Shown piece after piece: positions 33,815 to 44,787 of a stretch of DNA of 64,000 bases. The stretch comes from Pseudovibrio japonicus (GTDB taxonomy: Bacteria; Pseudomonadota; Alphaproteobacteria; Rhizobiales; Stappiaceae), in contig NZ_BMXE01000002.1 in NCBI RefSeq assembly GCF_014651595.1, forward strand, positions 372,001 to 436,000, given 5' to 3'. The notes beneath the pieces were generated by a model. It searched no databases. It saw only the letters and a list, made by a program, of their open reading frames with translations, and was not told where the DNA came from. The translations under genes and the position numbers were made by a program. Each line of letters starts with the position of its first letter. Position 1 is the stretch's first letter.

Positions 33815-34659
33815 TATTTGCCGCCTTTATCTTCGGATGTCTTGAAGAAGCGGTCCAGCACAATAGCGACCAGAACGATTGCAACACCGACTTCAAACCC
33901 TCGTGCAATGTTCACTGTGTTCAGCGCGCGCAGAGTTGGTACGCCGAGGCCATCTGCACCAACAAGTGCGGCGATAACAACCATGGACAGTGACAACATG
34001 ATGGTTTGGGTCAGGCCAGCCATGATGTTTGGCATGGCATATGGCAGTTCAATCTTAAAGAGCTTTTGCCAATAGGTAGCACCAAACGCCTCACCAGCTT
34101 CCAGCAGATGCTTCGGAGTGGAAGCAACACCGATCTGGGTCAGGCGGATTGAGGCTGGCAGTGCAAATACGACCGTTGAAATCAGACCCGGTACGACACC
34201 CAGACCAAACAAGATCAGGGCAGGGATCAGATACACAAATGTTGGAATGGTCTGCATCAAATCCAGCACAGGGCGTACCCAAGAGAAGAACTTGGGGTGA
34301 TGCGCAGAGTAAACGCCAACAGGAACGCCGATCAGCATACAAACGAATGTAGAGCTGAGGATCAACGCCAGAGTTTCTGTGGTTTCATCCCAATAGCCTT
34401 GGTTGATGATGAGCAGAAGACTCAGTGCAACAAAGATAGTAAAAGGGATGGAACGTCTGACTACATAAGCCAGCACTGTGACAATAACAACGACACCGAG
34501 TGGGTGAGGGGCTTGCAAAAGCCAAAGTACACTGTCGATAAGCCATTCGATTGCAACGGAAATTGCATCGAAAAAACCTCTTGCATTGTCGGTGAGCCAG
34601 TCAACTCCCCACCTGGCCCAATTGCCGATGGGTAGTTTGTGCTCTGTTAGCCACTCCAC
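33814..34659 (-). CDS. choW: Choline ABC transporter permease
   Basis: 281 aa with five to six membrane helices and the ProW-type EAA loop (EAGEAFGATYWQKLFKIELP). It is fused neither to the ATPase nor to the binding protein. It forms the inner-membrane channel of the choline importer. Encoded about 210 bp downstream of the binding-protein gene, a gap that may allow different expression levels. Confidence 0.93.
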   Translation of the reverse strand: MEWLTEHKLPIGNWARWGVDWLTDNARGFFDAISVAIEWLIDSVLWLLQAPHPLGVVVIVTVLAYVVRRSIPFTIFVALSLLLIINQGYWDETTETLALILSSTFVCMLIGVPVGVYSAHHPKFFSWVRPVLDLMQTIPTFVYLIPALILFGLGVVPGLISTVVFALPASIRLTQIGVASTPKHLLEAGEAFGATYWQKLFKIELPYAMPNIMAGLTQTIMLSLSMVVIAALVGADGLGVPTLRALNTVNIARGFEVGVAIVLVAIVLDRFFKTSEDKGGK

Positions 34660-34868
34660 GGGAAACCTCAGATTTTGTTATTGTATATTGGCGTGCTCAC
34701 GCCCTGAACTCGATCAGGCCGGTTCGCAGGATATTTCGTACCGACAATCAGCAACCCCAGCTGCAACATCAGACATTCCGGCTGTCGGAAAGCTCCGGAA
34801 CTACGCACTGAGAGGCAGACTGCGAGTGAATCGCATCCGCCCCTCAGGATATCGTTTGATAATGACGC

Positions 34869-35825
34869 TTAGAGGCCGAATGCAGTCTTTGCTGCGGACA
34901 AGCCGTCTTTTCCGTCAAAAGTGGTTACGCCATTCAGCCATTTATCAAGAGATTCAGGGTTTTTCTTGATCCAAGCTGTTGCAGCGTCGGTTGGCTCTTC
35001 ACCTTCGTTCAGGATCGCATTCATGATCTCGTTTTCCATCTCCAGAGAGAAGGTGAGATTCTGAAGGAACTGACCCATGTTGGCACATTCGTTAGCGTAA
35101 CCAGCGCGGGTGTTCGTGCGAACATCAGCACCACCAAAGTTTGGACCGAAGAAGTCATCACCACCGGAGAGGTACTCCAGCTCAAAGTTGGAATTCATTG
35201 GATGTGGAGCCCAACCGAGGAAGACGATGTCTTCGTTCCTGCGTGTTTTACGCGCAACCTGGGACAGCATGCCAGCTTCGGATGATTCAACAATATCGAA
35301 GTCGTCGAGGCCGAATGCATCCTGCTCGATCATGTCGAGGATCAGACGGTTGCCGTCGTTACCTGCTTCAATACCATAGATCTCGCCGTCAAGCTCCTCA
35401 GAGAAATTTGCGATGTCGGCAAAGTCCTTAAGGCCTTTTTCATAGGTATACTTAGGAACAGCCAAAGTATACTTAGCGCCAGTCAGATTGGTTTGCACAG
35501 TATCAACGGTGCCGGCTTCGCGATACTTCGCGATATCAGCTTCCATTGTTGGCATCCAATTGCCGAGGAATACATCAAGATCATTATTTGCAAGAGATGC
35601 ATAAGTGACTGGTACAGAAAGTACTTTTACTTCTGTCTCGTAGCCGAGTGCATCCAGAACTGATGTTGCAGCTGCAGTGGTTGCTGTGATGTCAGTCCAG
35701 CCCACGTCGGAGAAGCGTACGGTTTTACAGGCATCCGCTTCTGCGGCGAGAGCTGATCCAGTAATGAGTAAGAGTACTGAAGCAGAAGTAGAAAGTTTCT
35801 TTATGAGGCTTTTAGTAACGCTCAT
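34869..35825 (-). CDS. choX: Periplasmic choline-binding protein
   Basis: 318 aa with signal peptide (SVLLLITGSALAAEA). The type II binding-protein body begins CKTVRFSDVGWTDITATTAA, which is closely like rhizobial ChoX, and includes FLGNWMPTMEAD. Aromatic residues from such motifs form the cage for the trimethylammonium group. It is divergent from betI with about 270 bp between, so choline-responsive co-regulation is likely. Confidence 0.93.
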   Translation of the reverse strand: MSVTKSLIKKLSTSASVLLLITGSALAAEADACKTVRFSDVGWTDITATTAAATSVLDALGYETEVKVLSVPVTYASLANNDLDVFLGNWMPTMEADIAKYREAGTVDTVQTNLTGAKYTLAVPKYTYEKGLKDFADIANFSEELDGEIYGIEAGNDGNRLILDMIEQDAFGLDDFDIVESSEAGMLSQVARKTRRNEDIVFLGWAPHPMNSNFELEYLSGGDDFFGPNFGGADVRTNTRAGYANECANMGQFLQNLTFSLEMENEIMNAILNEGEEPTDAATAWIKKNPESLDKWLNGVTTFDGKDGLSAAKTAFGL

Positions 35826-36053
35826 GTAAATCTCCCTGATTTATGTATATTTTCAATATAACCATAGAAACGCTGAGAATTTGCGCGCCAACCAGCTTCC
35901 AGGCGATAATTGAATTTTCAAATTCCTTCGATGTCCTACGCTAATAAAGGCCAGAAGGACTAAAGGCAAGCTTTGCTCATGATAATAATTACGAGAAATC
36001 TGAGTGCAATACTTTTCAAAACACTCAAAATGTTATATGAACTCTTTTTATTG

Positions 36054-36067
36054 ATTGAACGTTCAAT
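36054..36067. promoter_or_regulatory. BetI operator
   Basis: The perfect 14 bp palindrome ATTGAACGTTCAAT lies 30 bases upstream of betI and is flanked by A/T runs on both sides. The sequence resembles known BetI sites (TGAACGTTCA core). It sits between choX and betI and would control betI-betA-betB and perhaps choXWV. Confidence 0.8.
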
Positions 36068-36097
36068 AAAAATAATCTTGGAGCTCGTCTAGCGCAG

Positions 36098-36700
36098 ATG
36101 CCTAAAGTTGGAATGGTAGAGGAACGCAAGACCTCAATCATCATGGGAACGATTAAAGCGATCCATGAGAAGGGGTATGCTGCGACCACAATGGCGGATA
36201 TCGCCAAGAACGCCGGTATTTCAACAGGGTTACCGCATCACTATTTTGGCTCGAAAGCGGGTGTGTTCAACGCGACCATCAGCTTTTTGCTGAAAGACCT
36301 GAGCAAACAATCCCGGAAGCGTCTGTTGCGGGCGAAGACTCCGGTGGAGCGGATCGACGCGATCATCCATACCAGTTTTAGTGACGAGCAGTTTCAGCCT
36401 TCGGTTATTTCGGCATGGTTTGCATTTTATGTTTTGGCGCGTACGGAACCGGAAACGCGCCGATTGCTGCAAATCTACCATCGACGCCTAATTTCGAATC
36501 TAACTTCTGAATATAGGCGCGTGACAGACCGCGAGACGGCGAGCACAGCAGCAGCAGGCACAGCCGCCATGATTGACGGGCTTTGGCTGCAATGCGTGCT
36601 AACAACCAACCGACCTGACGGATCACCAGCCACCATGCTGGTTCAGGACTACGTAAAGAAATGTTTCGACAGCTTTGAAACGACAGATACCCCACAATAA
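36098..36700 (+). CDS. betI: Choline-responsive repressor BetI
   Basis: 200 aa TetR-type regulator with the BetI-specific helix region EKGYAATTMADIAKNAGISTGLPHHYF and a C-terminal domain with the AMIDGLWLQCVL stretch typical of BetI. It represses the bet genes in the absence of choline. First gene of betI-betA-betB, with 33 bases to betA. Confidence 0.95.
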   Translation: MPKVGMVEERKTSIIMGTIKAIHEKGYAATTMADIAKNAGISTGLPHHYFGSKAGVFNATISFLLKDLSKQSRKRLLRAKTPVERIDAIIHTSFSDEQFQPSVISAWFAFYVLARTEPETRRLLQIYHRRLISNLTSEYRRVTDRETASTAAAGTAAMIDGLWLQCVLTTNRPDGSPATMLVQDYVKKCFDSFETTDTPQ

Positions 36701-36733
36701 AAACTGAGAAGTGGCAGAAAGCCAAGAGAATAC

Positions 36734-38386
36734 ATGACCGCAGATTTCATTATTGTAGGCGCTGGTTCAGCTGGATGCGCACTGGCGAACCGCCTTTCAG
36801 AAAACCCTAAAAACAAGGTGGTCCTGCTGGAGTTTGGTGGCACGGATATCGGTCCGTTCATTCAGATGCCAGCCGCCTTGTCCTACCCCATGAACATGTC
36901 TCGGTATGACTGGGGTTATGAGAGCGCTCCCGAGCCACATCTGGACGGGCGTAAGCTCGCTTTGCCACGTGGCAAGGTGATTGGTGGCTCGTCCTCTATT
37001 AATGGCATGGTGTATGTGCGCGGCAATGCCTGCGACTTTGACACCTGGGAAAAAATGGGCGCAAAAGGCTGGGGCTATCACGACGTTCTGCCTTACTTCC
37101 AGCGCCTTGAGAATGCGACGGCAGGTGATGACGGCTGGCGCGGCAAGTCCGGCCCGCTGCATGTTTCGCGCGGTACACGCTGGAGCCCGCTTTACGAAGC
37201 CTTTGTACAGGCTGGTGAAGAAGCTGGTTACGCCCGCACCGAGGATTACAACGGCTACCGTCAGGAAGGCTTCGGCGAAATGGAGATGACGGTGCACAAT
37301 GGTCGCCGTTGGTCCGCCGCCAATGCCTATCTGTGGCCAATCAAGGGCCGTGAAAATCTGGAGATCATCTCTGGTGCGCACGTGAACCGCATCCTCATGG
37401 AAGGCAAGCGTGCTGTTGGCGTTGAGTACATGCGCGGCGGAAAGCTGACTGAGTTGAAATGTACCCGCGAAGTGGTCATTTCTGCATCCTCCATCAACTC
37501 ACCGAAGCTGCTGATGCACTCCGGCATTGGTGATGCGGCAGCGCTGTCTGCGCTGGGTATTGATGTAATTGCAGACCGCAAGGGCGTTGGTGCGAACCTG
37601 CAGGACCATCTGGAGCTTTACATCCAGCAGGCCTGTACGCAGCCGATTACGCTTTACAAACACTGGAACCTGATCTCCAAAGGGGTGATTGGCGCACAGT
37701 GGCAGTTGGCGAAATCCGGTCTGGGTTCTACAAACCACTTTGAAACTTGCGGCTTTATCCGCTCTAAAGCGGGCGTACAGTATCCGGATATCCAGTTCCA
37801 TTTCCTGCCGTTTGCGGTTCGTTATGACGGACAGGCCGCCGCAGAAGGGCATGGTTATCAGGTTCACGTTGGCCCGATGCGCTCCAAGTCTCGCGGTGCC
37901 GTGACGTTGAAGTCTGCCGACCCGATGGAACAACCAAACGTGCTGTTCAACTACATGAGCCATGAGGAAGACTGGGAAGATTTCCGTCAGTGCATCCGCC
38001 TGACCCGTGAACTCTTTGCCCAGAAAGCGTTTGATCCTTATCGCGGTAAGGAAATTCAGCCGGGCAGTGAGGTTGAGACCGACGAACAACTGAACGGCTT
38101 CATCAAAGAACACGTTGAGAGCGCGTTCCATCCATGCGGCACCTGTAAGATGGGTGATGCAAGCGATGAAAGCGCCGTGGTCGACAGCGAATGTCGTGTC
38201 ATTGGCGTTGAAGGTTTGCGCGTTGCGGACAGCTCCATCTTCCCGCAGATTACAAACGGCAACCTCAATGCGCCTTCCATCATGGTTGGTGAGAAGGCTG
38301 CTGACCACATTCTTGGAAAAGGTATGCTTCCTGCCAGTGATAAGCAGGCGTGGGTACACCCGAACTGGCAGAACGAACAACGGTAA
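36734..38386 (+). CDS. betA: Choline dehydrogenase
   Basis: 550 aa GMC-family flavoprotein. FAD-binding [18 protein letters not shown] is at the N-terminus, the GMC signature [19 protein letters not shown] is near residue 75, and the catalytic His and Asn lie in [11 protein letters not shown] and [17 protein letters not shown]. It oxidises choline to betaine aldehyde at the membrane and passes electrons to the respiratory chain. Followed after 15 bases by betB. Confidence 0.97.
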   Translation: MTADFIIVGAGSAGCALANRLSENPKNKVVLLEFGGTDIGPFIQMPAALSYPMNMSRYDWGYESAPEPHLDGRKLALPRGKVIGGSSSINGMVYVRGNACDFDTWEKMGAKGWGYHDVLPYFQRLENATAGDDGWRGKSGPLHVSRGTRWSPLYEAFVQAGEEAGYARTEDYNGYRQEGFGEMEMTVHNGRRWSAANAYLWPIKGRENLEIISGAHVNRILMEGKRAVGVEYMRGGKLTELKCTREVVISASSINSPKLLMHSGIGDAAALSALGIDVIADRKGVGANLQDHLELYIQQACTQPITLYKHWNLISKGVIGAQWQLAKSGLGSTNHFETCGFIRSKAGVQYPDIQFHFLPFAVRYDGQAAAEGHGYQVHVGPMRSKSRGAVTLKSADPMEQPNVLFNYMSHEEDWEDFRQCIRLTRELFAQKAFDPYRGKEIQPGSEVETDEQLNGFIKEHVESAFHPCGTCKMGDASDESAVVDSECRVIGVEGLRVADSSIFPQITNGNLNAPSIMVGEKAADHILGKGMLPASDKQAWVHPNWQNEQR

Positions 38387-38401
38387 GTGTTGGATTAAGA
38401 A

Positions 38402-39898
38402 ATGACGAAAACAGATACTCTGACAAATGCATCCCTGCGTGCGCAGCCTAGTGGGTCTCACTTCATCGGCGGCACTTACGTTGATGATACGACGGGTGAG
38501 GAAATCCTGAGCCTTTATCCTGCTACGCAGGAGGTGATTGCGCGGGTTCACTCCGCTACACCGGCGATCATCAGCAAGGCGGTTGCGTCTGCACGCACCG
38601 GCTTTGCGATCTGGCGCTCCATGGCCCCTGCTGAGCGCTCCCGTGTTCTGCGCAAGGCTGCTGATCTGATGCGTGAGCGTAACCGTGAGCTTTCCGAGCT
38701 GGAAACGCTTGATACAGGGAAGCCGCTGCAGGAAACGCTCGTGGCAGACGCTGCTTCCGGTGCTGAAGCGCTGGAATACTTTGCAAGCGTTGCTGCAACG
38801 TCCAACGGCGAACACATTGATCTGGGTGGCTCTTATGCCATGACCAAGCGCGAGCCACTGGGCATTTGCCTTGGCATTGGCGCATGGAACTATCCGATCC
38901 AGATTGCAGCATGGAAGGCTGCTCCGGCTCTGGCAGCTGGTAATGCGATGATATTCAAACCATCTGAAGTGACTTGCCTCTCCGCGCTTAAGCTGGCCGA
39001 GATCTTCCGTGAAGCGGGTCTGCCAGATGGTGTGTTCAACGTGGTGCAGGCAAACCGTGAAGCTGCGGCTTCTCTGGTGTCGCATTCTGAAATTGCCAAG
39101 GTTTCCCTGACGGGTTCTGTGCCAACCGGTATGAAGGTTGCTGAAAAAGCAGCTTCCCAGCTGAAGCACATGAGCCTTGAGCTGGGCGGCAAGTCTCCGA
39201 TCGTGATTTTTGAAGACAGTGACATCGACAATGCAGTTGCTGCGGCGATGAACGCGAACTTCTACTCCACTGGTCAGATTTGCTCCAACGGCACACGCGT
39301 ATTCGTGCATTCGTCCATCAAAGATGAGTTCCTGAAGCGTCTGAAAGCGCGTACTGAGAAGATCCTTATTGGTGATCCGCTGAACGAAGACACGCAGCTT
39401 GGCCCGCTTGTTTCCAAGGCTCAGCTTGAAAAAGTGATGGATTACATCGCGATTGGGCAGAGCGAAGGTGCAGTACTTTACGCTGGTGGTGGTCGCCCGA
39501 ATGTGGATGGTCTGGGCCGTGGCCTGTTTGTTGAGCCGACTATCTTCACCGAAGTTAAAGACGATATGCGCATCGCTTGCGAAGAGATCTTTGGCCCGGT
39601 GATGTGTGTGCTGGACTTTGATGACGAAGCTGATGTTATCCGTCGCGCCAACAACACCGAGTTTGGTCTGGCTGCTGCTGTGTTCACCAAAGACATCCAG
39701 CGTGCCTACCGCGTGATTGACCAGTTGGAAGCTGGCACTTGCTGGATCAACAACTACAACCTGACGCCGGTCGAGATGCCATTTGGTGGCTTCAAGAACT
39801 CCGGTATTGGCCGTGAGAACGGTCAGTGGGCACTAGACCAGTACTCTCAGGTCAAGAGCATCTATGTGGAAATGGGTGATGTTGAGGCTGGCTGGTAA
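38402..39898 (+). CDS. betB: Betaine aldehyde dehydrogenase
   Basis: 498 aa. The ALDH motifs are intact: the LELGGKSP catalytic Glu, the [13 protein letters not shown] catalytic Cys and the C-terminal [15 protein letters not shown]. It oxidises betaine aldehyde to glycine betaine with NAD(P)+, completing osmoprotectant synthesis with BetA. Last gene of the operon, with a UUCG-loop terminator 31 bases downstream. Confidence 0.97.
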   Translation: MTKTDTLTNASLRAQPSGSHFIGGTYVDDTTGEEILSLYPATQEVIARVHSATPAIISKAVASARTGFAIWRSMAPAERSRVLRKAADLMRERNRELSELETLDTGKPLQETLVADAASGAEALEYFASVAATSNGEHIDLGGSYAMTKREPLGICLGIGAWNYPIQIAAWKAAPALAAGNAMIFKPSEVTCLSALKLAEIFREAGLPDGVFNVVQANREAAASLVSHSEIAKVSLTGSVPTGMKVAEKAASQLKHMSLELGGKSPIVIFEDSDIDNAVAAAMNANFYSTGQICSNGTRVFVHSSIKDEFLKRLKARTEKILIGDPLNEDTQLGPLVSKAQLEKVMDYIAIGQSEGAVLYAGGGRPNVDGLGRGLFVEPTIFTEVKDDMRIACEEIFGPVMCVLDFDDEADVIRRANNTEFGLAAAVFTKDIQRAYRVIDQLEAGTCWINNYNLTPVEMPFGGFKNSGIGRENGQWALDQYSQVKSIYVEMGDVEAGW

Positions 39899-39928
39899 GC
39901 GCAGCGACACTCTCTTTTGAAGCATCGG

Positions 39929-39955
39929 AAATAGGGGCTTCGGCTCCTATTTTTG
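39929..39955 (+). terminator. Terminator of betIAB
   Basis: The stem AATAGGGGC/GCTCCTATT has one G-T pair and a TTCG tetraloop, and is followed by TTTTG. Confidence 0.9.
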
Positions 39956-40018
39956 TTTGGGCTAATGGTTTTTGCGTACATTTGAGCCGATCCAATTATC
40001 CTTCGGCACCTAACAAAA

Positions 40019-40046
40019 AGCCCTCCCGACATGCATCGGAAGGGCT
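40019..40046 (-). terminator. Terminator of the 1083 aa protein gene
   Basis: Arms AGCCCTCCCGA and TCGGAAGGGCT (one mismatch). On the minus strand the stem is followed by TTTTTG, 25 bases past the stop codon. Confidence 0.85.
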
Positions 40047-40070
40047 CATCTGGATTACCGCATTGTTCGA

Positions 40071-43000
40071 TCAAGTCATGTGATGTTCCCGATTGGAAGA
40101 GCGGTGCTGGTGCGCACGCATGTCTTTTCCAAGCCCCAGATCGCTGATGTCCCTCGCCTCGAAGTTTACCGGACTCAGATCTTTTAGAGTGATTCCGTTC
40201 AAGGTGTAGGTGTGGCCGCCGTTATCCAAAACTTCGATCACTACACCGTTCCTGCTTTCTTTGATCTGCACTTGAGACGGGTTTAGAATGCCAAGATCAA
40301 TGGTGTCAGTTGCTGGGTCGAAGTTCATGATGACTTCTTCTGCCGCCCAATCCCAATTGATGTGCACAGTCTCACCACCGATTGCTCTATGACTGGTATC
40401 AGCGGCTGCATGTTTCACTGCTTCTGCGGTACCGGAAGCTGCTCGCGGAGCCGGTGAAACTGCAGCGACCTCTAGCCTATTCGTCTCAGTCGGAGTTCTC
40501 GCATCTGCCGTTCTTTCAGGGTTTGCAAGGAAGCCGTCAATCTTGGCCTGAGCATTTTTATCATTGGCACGGATGTTTTTAACTGTCAGGTCTGCTGCAG
40601 TGATGCCAGCCAACAGAAGGGACCGTCCGCCATTACCTGGCAGCGTGAACAGGACACCATCTTCAGTCTGTTCGACCTCGAACTGACTGTCGTTAAGCCA
40701 GCGGATGTTGACGGTACTTTCTTCAGGGTTGAAATTCCGCACTACATCCTGCTTCCCCCAATGCCAATCCAACATGAACTCGCGTGGGGCCATATCTGCC
40801 GGATCAGGGTCCGCAGCGGCACGTTGGTCAGCTGATGCAGCGGCCAAGGGCGAGTCATCCGCAGCTTCGAACAGATCCCGGACTTCCTGCATGGCAGACG
40901 GATCTTTAACCTCGAAGTTTTCGGCGCTGAGATCATCCAGATAGATACCTTCCAGCAGGAGGTTCTGTCCGCCGTTTGAGGGCAGGGCTATCAACAAACC
41001 CTCTTCAGTTTCGGTGAAGCTGATCTGGTCTGCGCTGATCCAGCCAATATTGATCTTGTGCGCAGAGGGACTGAAGTCGGTGATAATGCGGTTTTCACCC
41101 CACGCCCATGTAAACGCGACCACGCCATCGTCAGGCACCTGACTTCGAGTAACAGCTGCTATCTGAGCGGGTTCCTCTACTCTAGTCTGGTGGCCGTCCA
41201 TCGCCTCATCAGCGGGCGCTCTGGCGGTCAACAGGTTATCACGGCTGACAATGGTCACCTGATCCTGACTGAGGTCAAAGGGAGCTTCGAGGTTGTCGTC
41301 CATTACCTGACTGGCATGGAATTCCATGTGGCCCGGAACCAGATCGTCCAGCGATATAGCCTCAAACAGGAAACTTTGACCTGTCGGCTGGGTGGATACC
41401 AGCAAGCCATCATTGGTCTCATCAACGCTCAAGCGTTCACGCATGCCATAGTACAGAAAGCTGATTTTCATGGTTGCAGGGTCAAAGTCGGAGATGACTT
41501 CACGCAGGCCGTATTCATGGGAGCGAATATAGACGGTATCATCTTCACGCGGCCCCATGCCATGTTCCCAGGAGACAATGCCTCCAAGATCCTGCCGAAG
41601 GTGTTCATCTTCAACGACACCAAAATCTGCGATATGGACATCGTGAAAAGTGATGCCCTGAATAATCTGTGCATCAGATTTCCATGGGCTGTCGATGACG
41701 ATCTCACCTGACGGTGCTTTGGTGACGATCAGACTGCGCTCTGAGGCACCGCTGAAGTCCAGCTCATCCGTTTCCGGATTAAAGCCAACAATATCGTCTG
41801 CATTTACATCCGCACGGAATCTGGAGCCACCTTGCTCTGTTGTTCCTGTGACCTCTGGTGGGTTCGAGCCATCATTATTATAGACAAGCTCACACCCACC
41901 GCCCCGACCCAGCGTGAGCACTTCTGCTGTCTCACCAATCGCTGCGGCAACCTCGTTAAAGGTTGACTGCTCGGAAACGGAGAAGTTGGCCAGCGACAGG
42001 TCGGAGAGTCTCACGTCCTGAAAGGTGGTGGTGGACAGGGTTTTGCCGAACTCATCCGTGATGACGATACAGACGTTTTTGCGCGGCATATCATGGTCTT
42101 CTTCACGGATCTGGAAATGATCTCCTGAAACGCCTTCCAGAATGTGGATCATGTCTGAGGAGGAATCGAACTCTGTGATGACCTGAGTTTCGCTCTCCAC
42201 GCCGAGTTTATAAACATCACCGGCATGGCCATGGTGGCCATCATGAAAGTCATCTGCCTTTTCGGTGGCTGCCAGCGCCGCAGAGCGGGCACTGCTCTCG
42301 ATATGGCCGCGGATCAATCCAGCTGCCGAGGCGTCCTGAATGGAGAAGTTGGCCATTGTCAGATCCGCAAAGGTCACACCGGACAACAACAAGGTCTGAC
42401 CTCCATTAGAAGGAATTGAGAAGAGGACACCATCGGCTGTCTCGGTGATCTCAAGCTGGTCGGAGCTGATCCAGTCAACAAAGATCACGCCGTTCCTGGT
42501 GTCAAAGCCATGGACGATCTTCTGTTCGCCGTAGGACCATGTGATGACCACGTCGGCTTCTTCTTTTGGAACACCTGTGTGAGGCAGCGCGTCGCTCTCG
42601 TCCTTCCTGCCTGTCAGATTGTCCTGGAAGAAGTTGATTATTTCGTGAAGGGACGGGCTCTCATATGCACCAAACTGCTTCATTGACTGGAGGATTAGGG
42701 AGCGGGACTCATCCTTAGCCTGATCGCCGCCAAGAAGGACAGCAAGAGCACTGTAAGCACCGCTCATGTGGGCTGCCGCCAGGATGCCCGTCAGCGTGAG
42801 GGTAACGCTGACTTGCTGGTCATCCTGTTGGTAGGTGAACTCGCGCCCGATGAAGTCATCCAACATCCGGCCGCTATTGGACAATCCGATTTCGATAATC
42901 TGGAGGTGGTAGCCGAATGCTTCCTGGATGGCGACTTCCTGAGCCTCAGGGGTCATAAAATCGTCGAGTGATTGTACATTGTTCTTTCCGGTCCAACTAC

Positions 43001-43322
43001 CATCCCAACTGTTGGAAACGGCGCCGTTACCGTAAAAGACATCATGATCGTAGTAGCCAAGATCGATCAGCAGGGCTTCACCGAACTGGTATCCGACAAA
43101 CCCAAATGCGTTCATGGAACGGTAGGACATTGCATTCCATTGGTCGTCATCCAGATCTCCCCAACTATCGCGGTTTGGATAGAAGTCTTGCACCGAGCCG
43201 CCTGCCAGTTCATTGAGCTGCTCATCCTGAATTCCGCCCTCATTGTATTTCGCGCGGTCCCAACCGGATTCAAAAGCCCGAAGTGCGTCACGGAATTCGT
43301 TATAGGTGCCACGATAGTCCAT
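40071..43322 (-). CDS. Large modular protein: lysozyme-like N-terminus plus about seven beta modules
   Basis: 1083 aa. The first 220 residues (FRDALRAFESGWDRAKYNE, GYQFGEALLIDLGYYD, NSWDGSWTGKNNV, GILAAAHMSGAYSAL) resemble a lysozyme-like domain found in marine alphaproteobacterial calcium-binding or secreted proteins. Then come about seven degenerate modules of roughly 75 residues with the plan W-x-W-G...IxxFDP...I-x-WI-x-x-x-Q...GVL-x-x-LPxNGGQ-x-LLL-x-GI-x-x-x-DL. Spacers are Ala/Asp-rich. No Sec signal peptide and no RTX nonapeptides; Type I export is possible but not shown. AGGGAA precedes the ATG. Possible cell-wall or polymer-acting secreted protein (inference). Confidence 0.75.
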   Translation of the reverse strand: MDYRGTYNEFRDALRAFESGWDRAKYNEGGIQDEQLNELAGGSVQDFYPNRDSWGDLDDDQWNAMSYRSMNAFGFVGYQFGEALLIDLGYYDHDVFYGNGAVSNSWDGSWTGKNNVQSLDDFMTPEAQEVAIQEAFGYHLQIIEIGLSNSGRMLDDFIGREFTYQQDDQQVSVTLTLTGILAAAHMSGAYSALAVLLGGDQAKDESRSLILQSMKQFGAYESPSLHEIINFFQDNLTGRKDESDALPHTGVPKEEADVVITWSYGEQKIVHGFDTRNGVIFVDWISSDQLEITETADGVLFSIPSNGGQTLLLSGVTFADLTMANFSIQDASAAGLIRGHIESSARSAALAATEKADDFHDGHHGHAGDVYKLGVESETQVITEFDSSSDMIHILEGVSGDHFQIREEDHDMPRKNVCIVITDEFGKTLSTTTFQDVRLSDLSLANFSVSEQSTFNEVAAAIGETAEVLTLGRGGGCELVYNNDGSNPPEVTGTTEQGGSRFRADVNADDIVGFNPETDELDFSGASERSLIVTKAPSGEIVIDSPWKSDAQIIQGITFHDVHIADFGVVEDEHLRQDLGGIVSWEHGMGPREDDTVYIRSHEYGLREVISDFDPATMKISFLYYGMRERLSVDETNDGLLVSTQPTGQSFLFEAISLDDLVPGHMEFHASQVMDDNLEAPFDLSQDQVTIVSRDNLLTARAPADEAMDGHQTRVEEPAQIAAVTRSQVPDDGVVAFTWAWGENRIITDFSPSAHKINIGWISADQISFTETEEGLLIALPSNGGQNLLLEGIYLDDLSAENFEVKDPSAMQEVRDLFEAADDSPLAAASADQRAAADPDPADMAPREFMLDWHWGKQDVVRNFNPEESTVNIRWLNDSQFEVEQTEDGVLFTLPGNGGRSLLLAGITAADLTVKNIRANDKNAQAKIDGFLANPERTADARTPTETNRLEVAAVSPAPRAASGTAEAVKHAAADTSHRAIGGETVHINWDWAAEEVIMNFDPATDTIDLGILNPSQVQIKESRNGVVIEVLDNGGHTYTLNGITLKDLSPVNFEARDISDLGLGKDMRAHQHRSSNREHHMT

Positions 43323-43926
43323 TGTATTCCCTCAGTGTCATTGGAGGTATCCGGACAGTTGGCGTAACCAGAGTTGCTAAAGTCCAGACGGCCCCGTGGG
43401 CCCCTCCCGTTATAACGAACGCTCATTTAATCGAACTGCAGGCTGTGATCGCTCAGCTCTCAACAGCGCTTCTTTTGCAGTTCACATGATCATTTTCACG
43501 TTCGATGAGGACGATTGTTCTGGAAATTGAGGCCATATTTCGAAGGAAAAAGGGAGGGAATTTTACAGACAAATTTAGCAAAAACGTTTTGTATCAATAT
43601 GTTACAATACTCACATACCGCTCGTGAGATTTTGCGGCTGTGTTTTCTTTCGGTATTTCCGTAGCTTACCCGAACTTTCGGTTTAGTAAGATCCTTGGTT
43701 TTTTATCCGCGCTGGAGCTGCCTTAATTGCCATCTATCCATTTGTCTCGGAATTTGCACATTGATGACTTCTGTGTCGGAGATCACAGGTGCGGCAACGC
43801 CTGTTCACCGGAGAATCAGGCTCCCTACGCAATCCCTAAAATACTACCCGCATACATTGACGATTTTAGCAATTGGCGTTTGCCCCCAAGATGAGAAAGG
43901 TGACTAGCTTATTTTGGGAGGAAGCT
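43323..43926. other. Gene-free stretch
   Basis: About 600 bp upstream of the large modular gene and of a small plus-strand gene. It is AT-rich around 43550-43620 (promoter-like) with no supported coding region, RNA or repeat. Confidence 0.5.
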
Positions 43927-44142
43927 ATGGCCACAATCGCACTCAGCGTGGCTTTGAACCTGTGTCTGTTGTCTATTGCCTTCCTGTTCGTTGGCATAAA
44001 AAACAGGCGGGCAGCCCGCTCAAGGGCGATCAAACGTAAGGTGCCTGTGGAAGAAGATTTCGCACTCCACCCGCTGAAGCTGCTTGAAGAGGAAGAAGAG
44101 AAGGCCGAGAAAACGCGCCTCAAGCAACGGGACGATCTTTGA
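43927..44142 (+). CDS. Small membrane protein, one helix plus charged tail
   Basis: 71 aa from ATG 43927, which has GGGAGGAAG immediately upstream; a longer frame from 43873 lacks such a site. The N-terminal helix (MATIALSVALNLCLLSIAFL) is followed by a strongly charged, Glu/Lys-rich tail. It may be an inner-membrane anchor protein. No family recognised. Confidence 0.55.
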   Translation: MATIALSVALNLCLLSIAFLFVGIKNRRAARSRAIKRKVPVEEDFALHPLKLLEEEEEKAEKTRLKQRDDL

Positions 44143-44414
44143 ACATCGTCGGGATTACCCGAGATGAGAGGAGCAGGAAGCTGGCTCTGACTTTGTTGAC
44201 TTCTTTGGCGAGCGAAAAAGTCGTGCAACGGGTTTCAAGCTCGTCGCAGCCCAGCAATTCGGAGGTTCACCAGCAGACTTGTGGTCGGCGCAGCGGTTTC
44301 CGCAAATCAGCATAATGATATATCAGAGAGTCGGGTGGACGCGTAAGATCAGACCTTCTAAATGAACCCCTAAGTACTTTATCTTATCAGGTTCTAGGTT
44401 ATGGGATTGCGCAT

Positions 44415-44756
44415 ATGAAGGTCTTTCGTCTTCTTCTTCTGGCTGCTTGGATTTGGATCATTTATCTGACCGTACATGCCGTTATGGTGCTTGGCCCGAA
44501 CTGGCCAGCTGTTGCAGTTCAGGACCTTCTTGGTCACGCATGGCGCGCCCAGTTCAACACTGACTTTATCTTCCACCTCTTACTGCTCGCCACTTGGGTG
44601 TGCTGGCGTGAGGGTGTTAATCTAAAGGGCGTGATCTTTGGTGTTCTAAGCGTCGTAGGTGGTGGGCTCTTTAGCTTTCCGTATCTGATTGTCGAGAGCT
44701 ATCGGGCCAACGACAGCATCGCTGGCCTCTTGCTGGGTCGACACGCACCGAAGTGA
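44415..44756 (+). CDS. Small three-helix membrane protein
   Basis: 113 aa. Hydrophobic segments lie at about residues 5-27, 50-70 and 72-95. Conserved-looking motif HAWRAQFNTDF between helices one and two. This resembles short conserved hypothetical membrane proteins of marine bacteria; no function can be stated. Convergent with hmuV, 31 bases apart. Confidence 0.65.
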   Translation: MKVFRLLLLAAWIWIIYLTVHAVMVLGPNWPAVAVQDLLGHAWRAQFNTDFIFHLLLLATWVCWREGVNLKGVIFGVLSVVGGGLFSFPYLIVESYRANDSIAGLLLGRHAPK

Positions 44757-44787
44757 TCGCTTGTCTGCCTCTAAATTCCAGCTTGTT

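Noticed and set aside
37499-39310. 603-codon minus-strand frame across betA and betB
   Set aside because: Antisense shadow of two well-identified genes; no family character in its own product.
40071-43322. RTX toxin
   Set aside because: No GGxGxD nonapeptide arrays; repeats are longer modules of a different plan.
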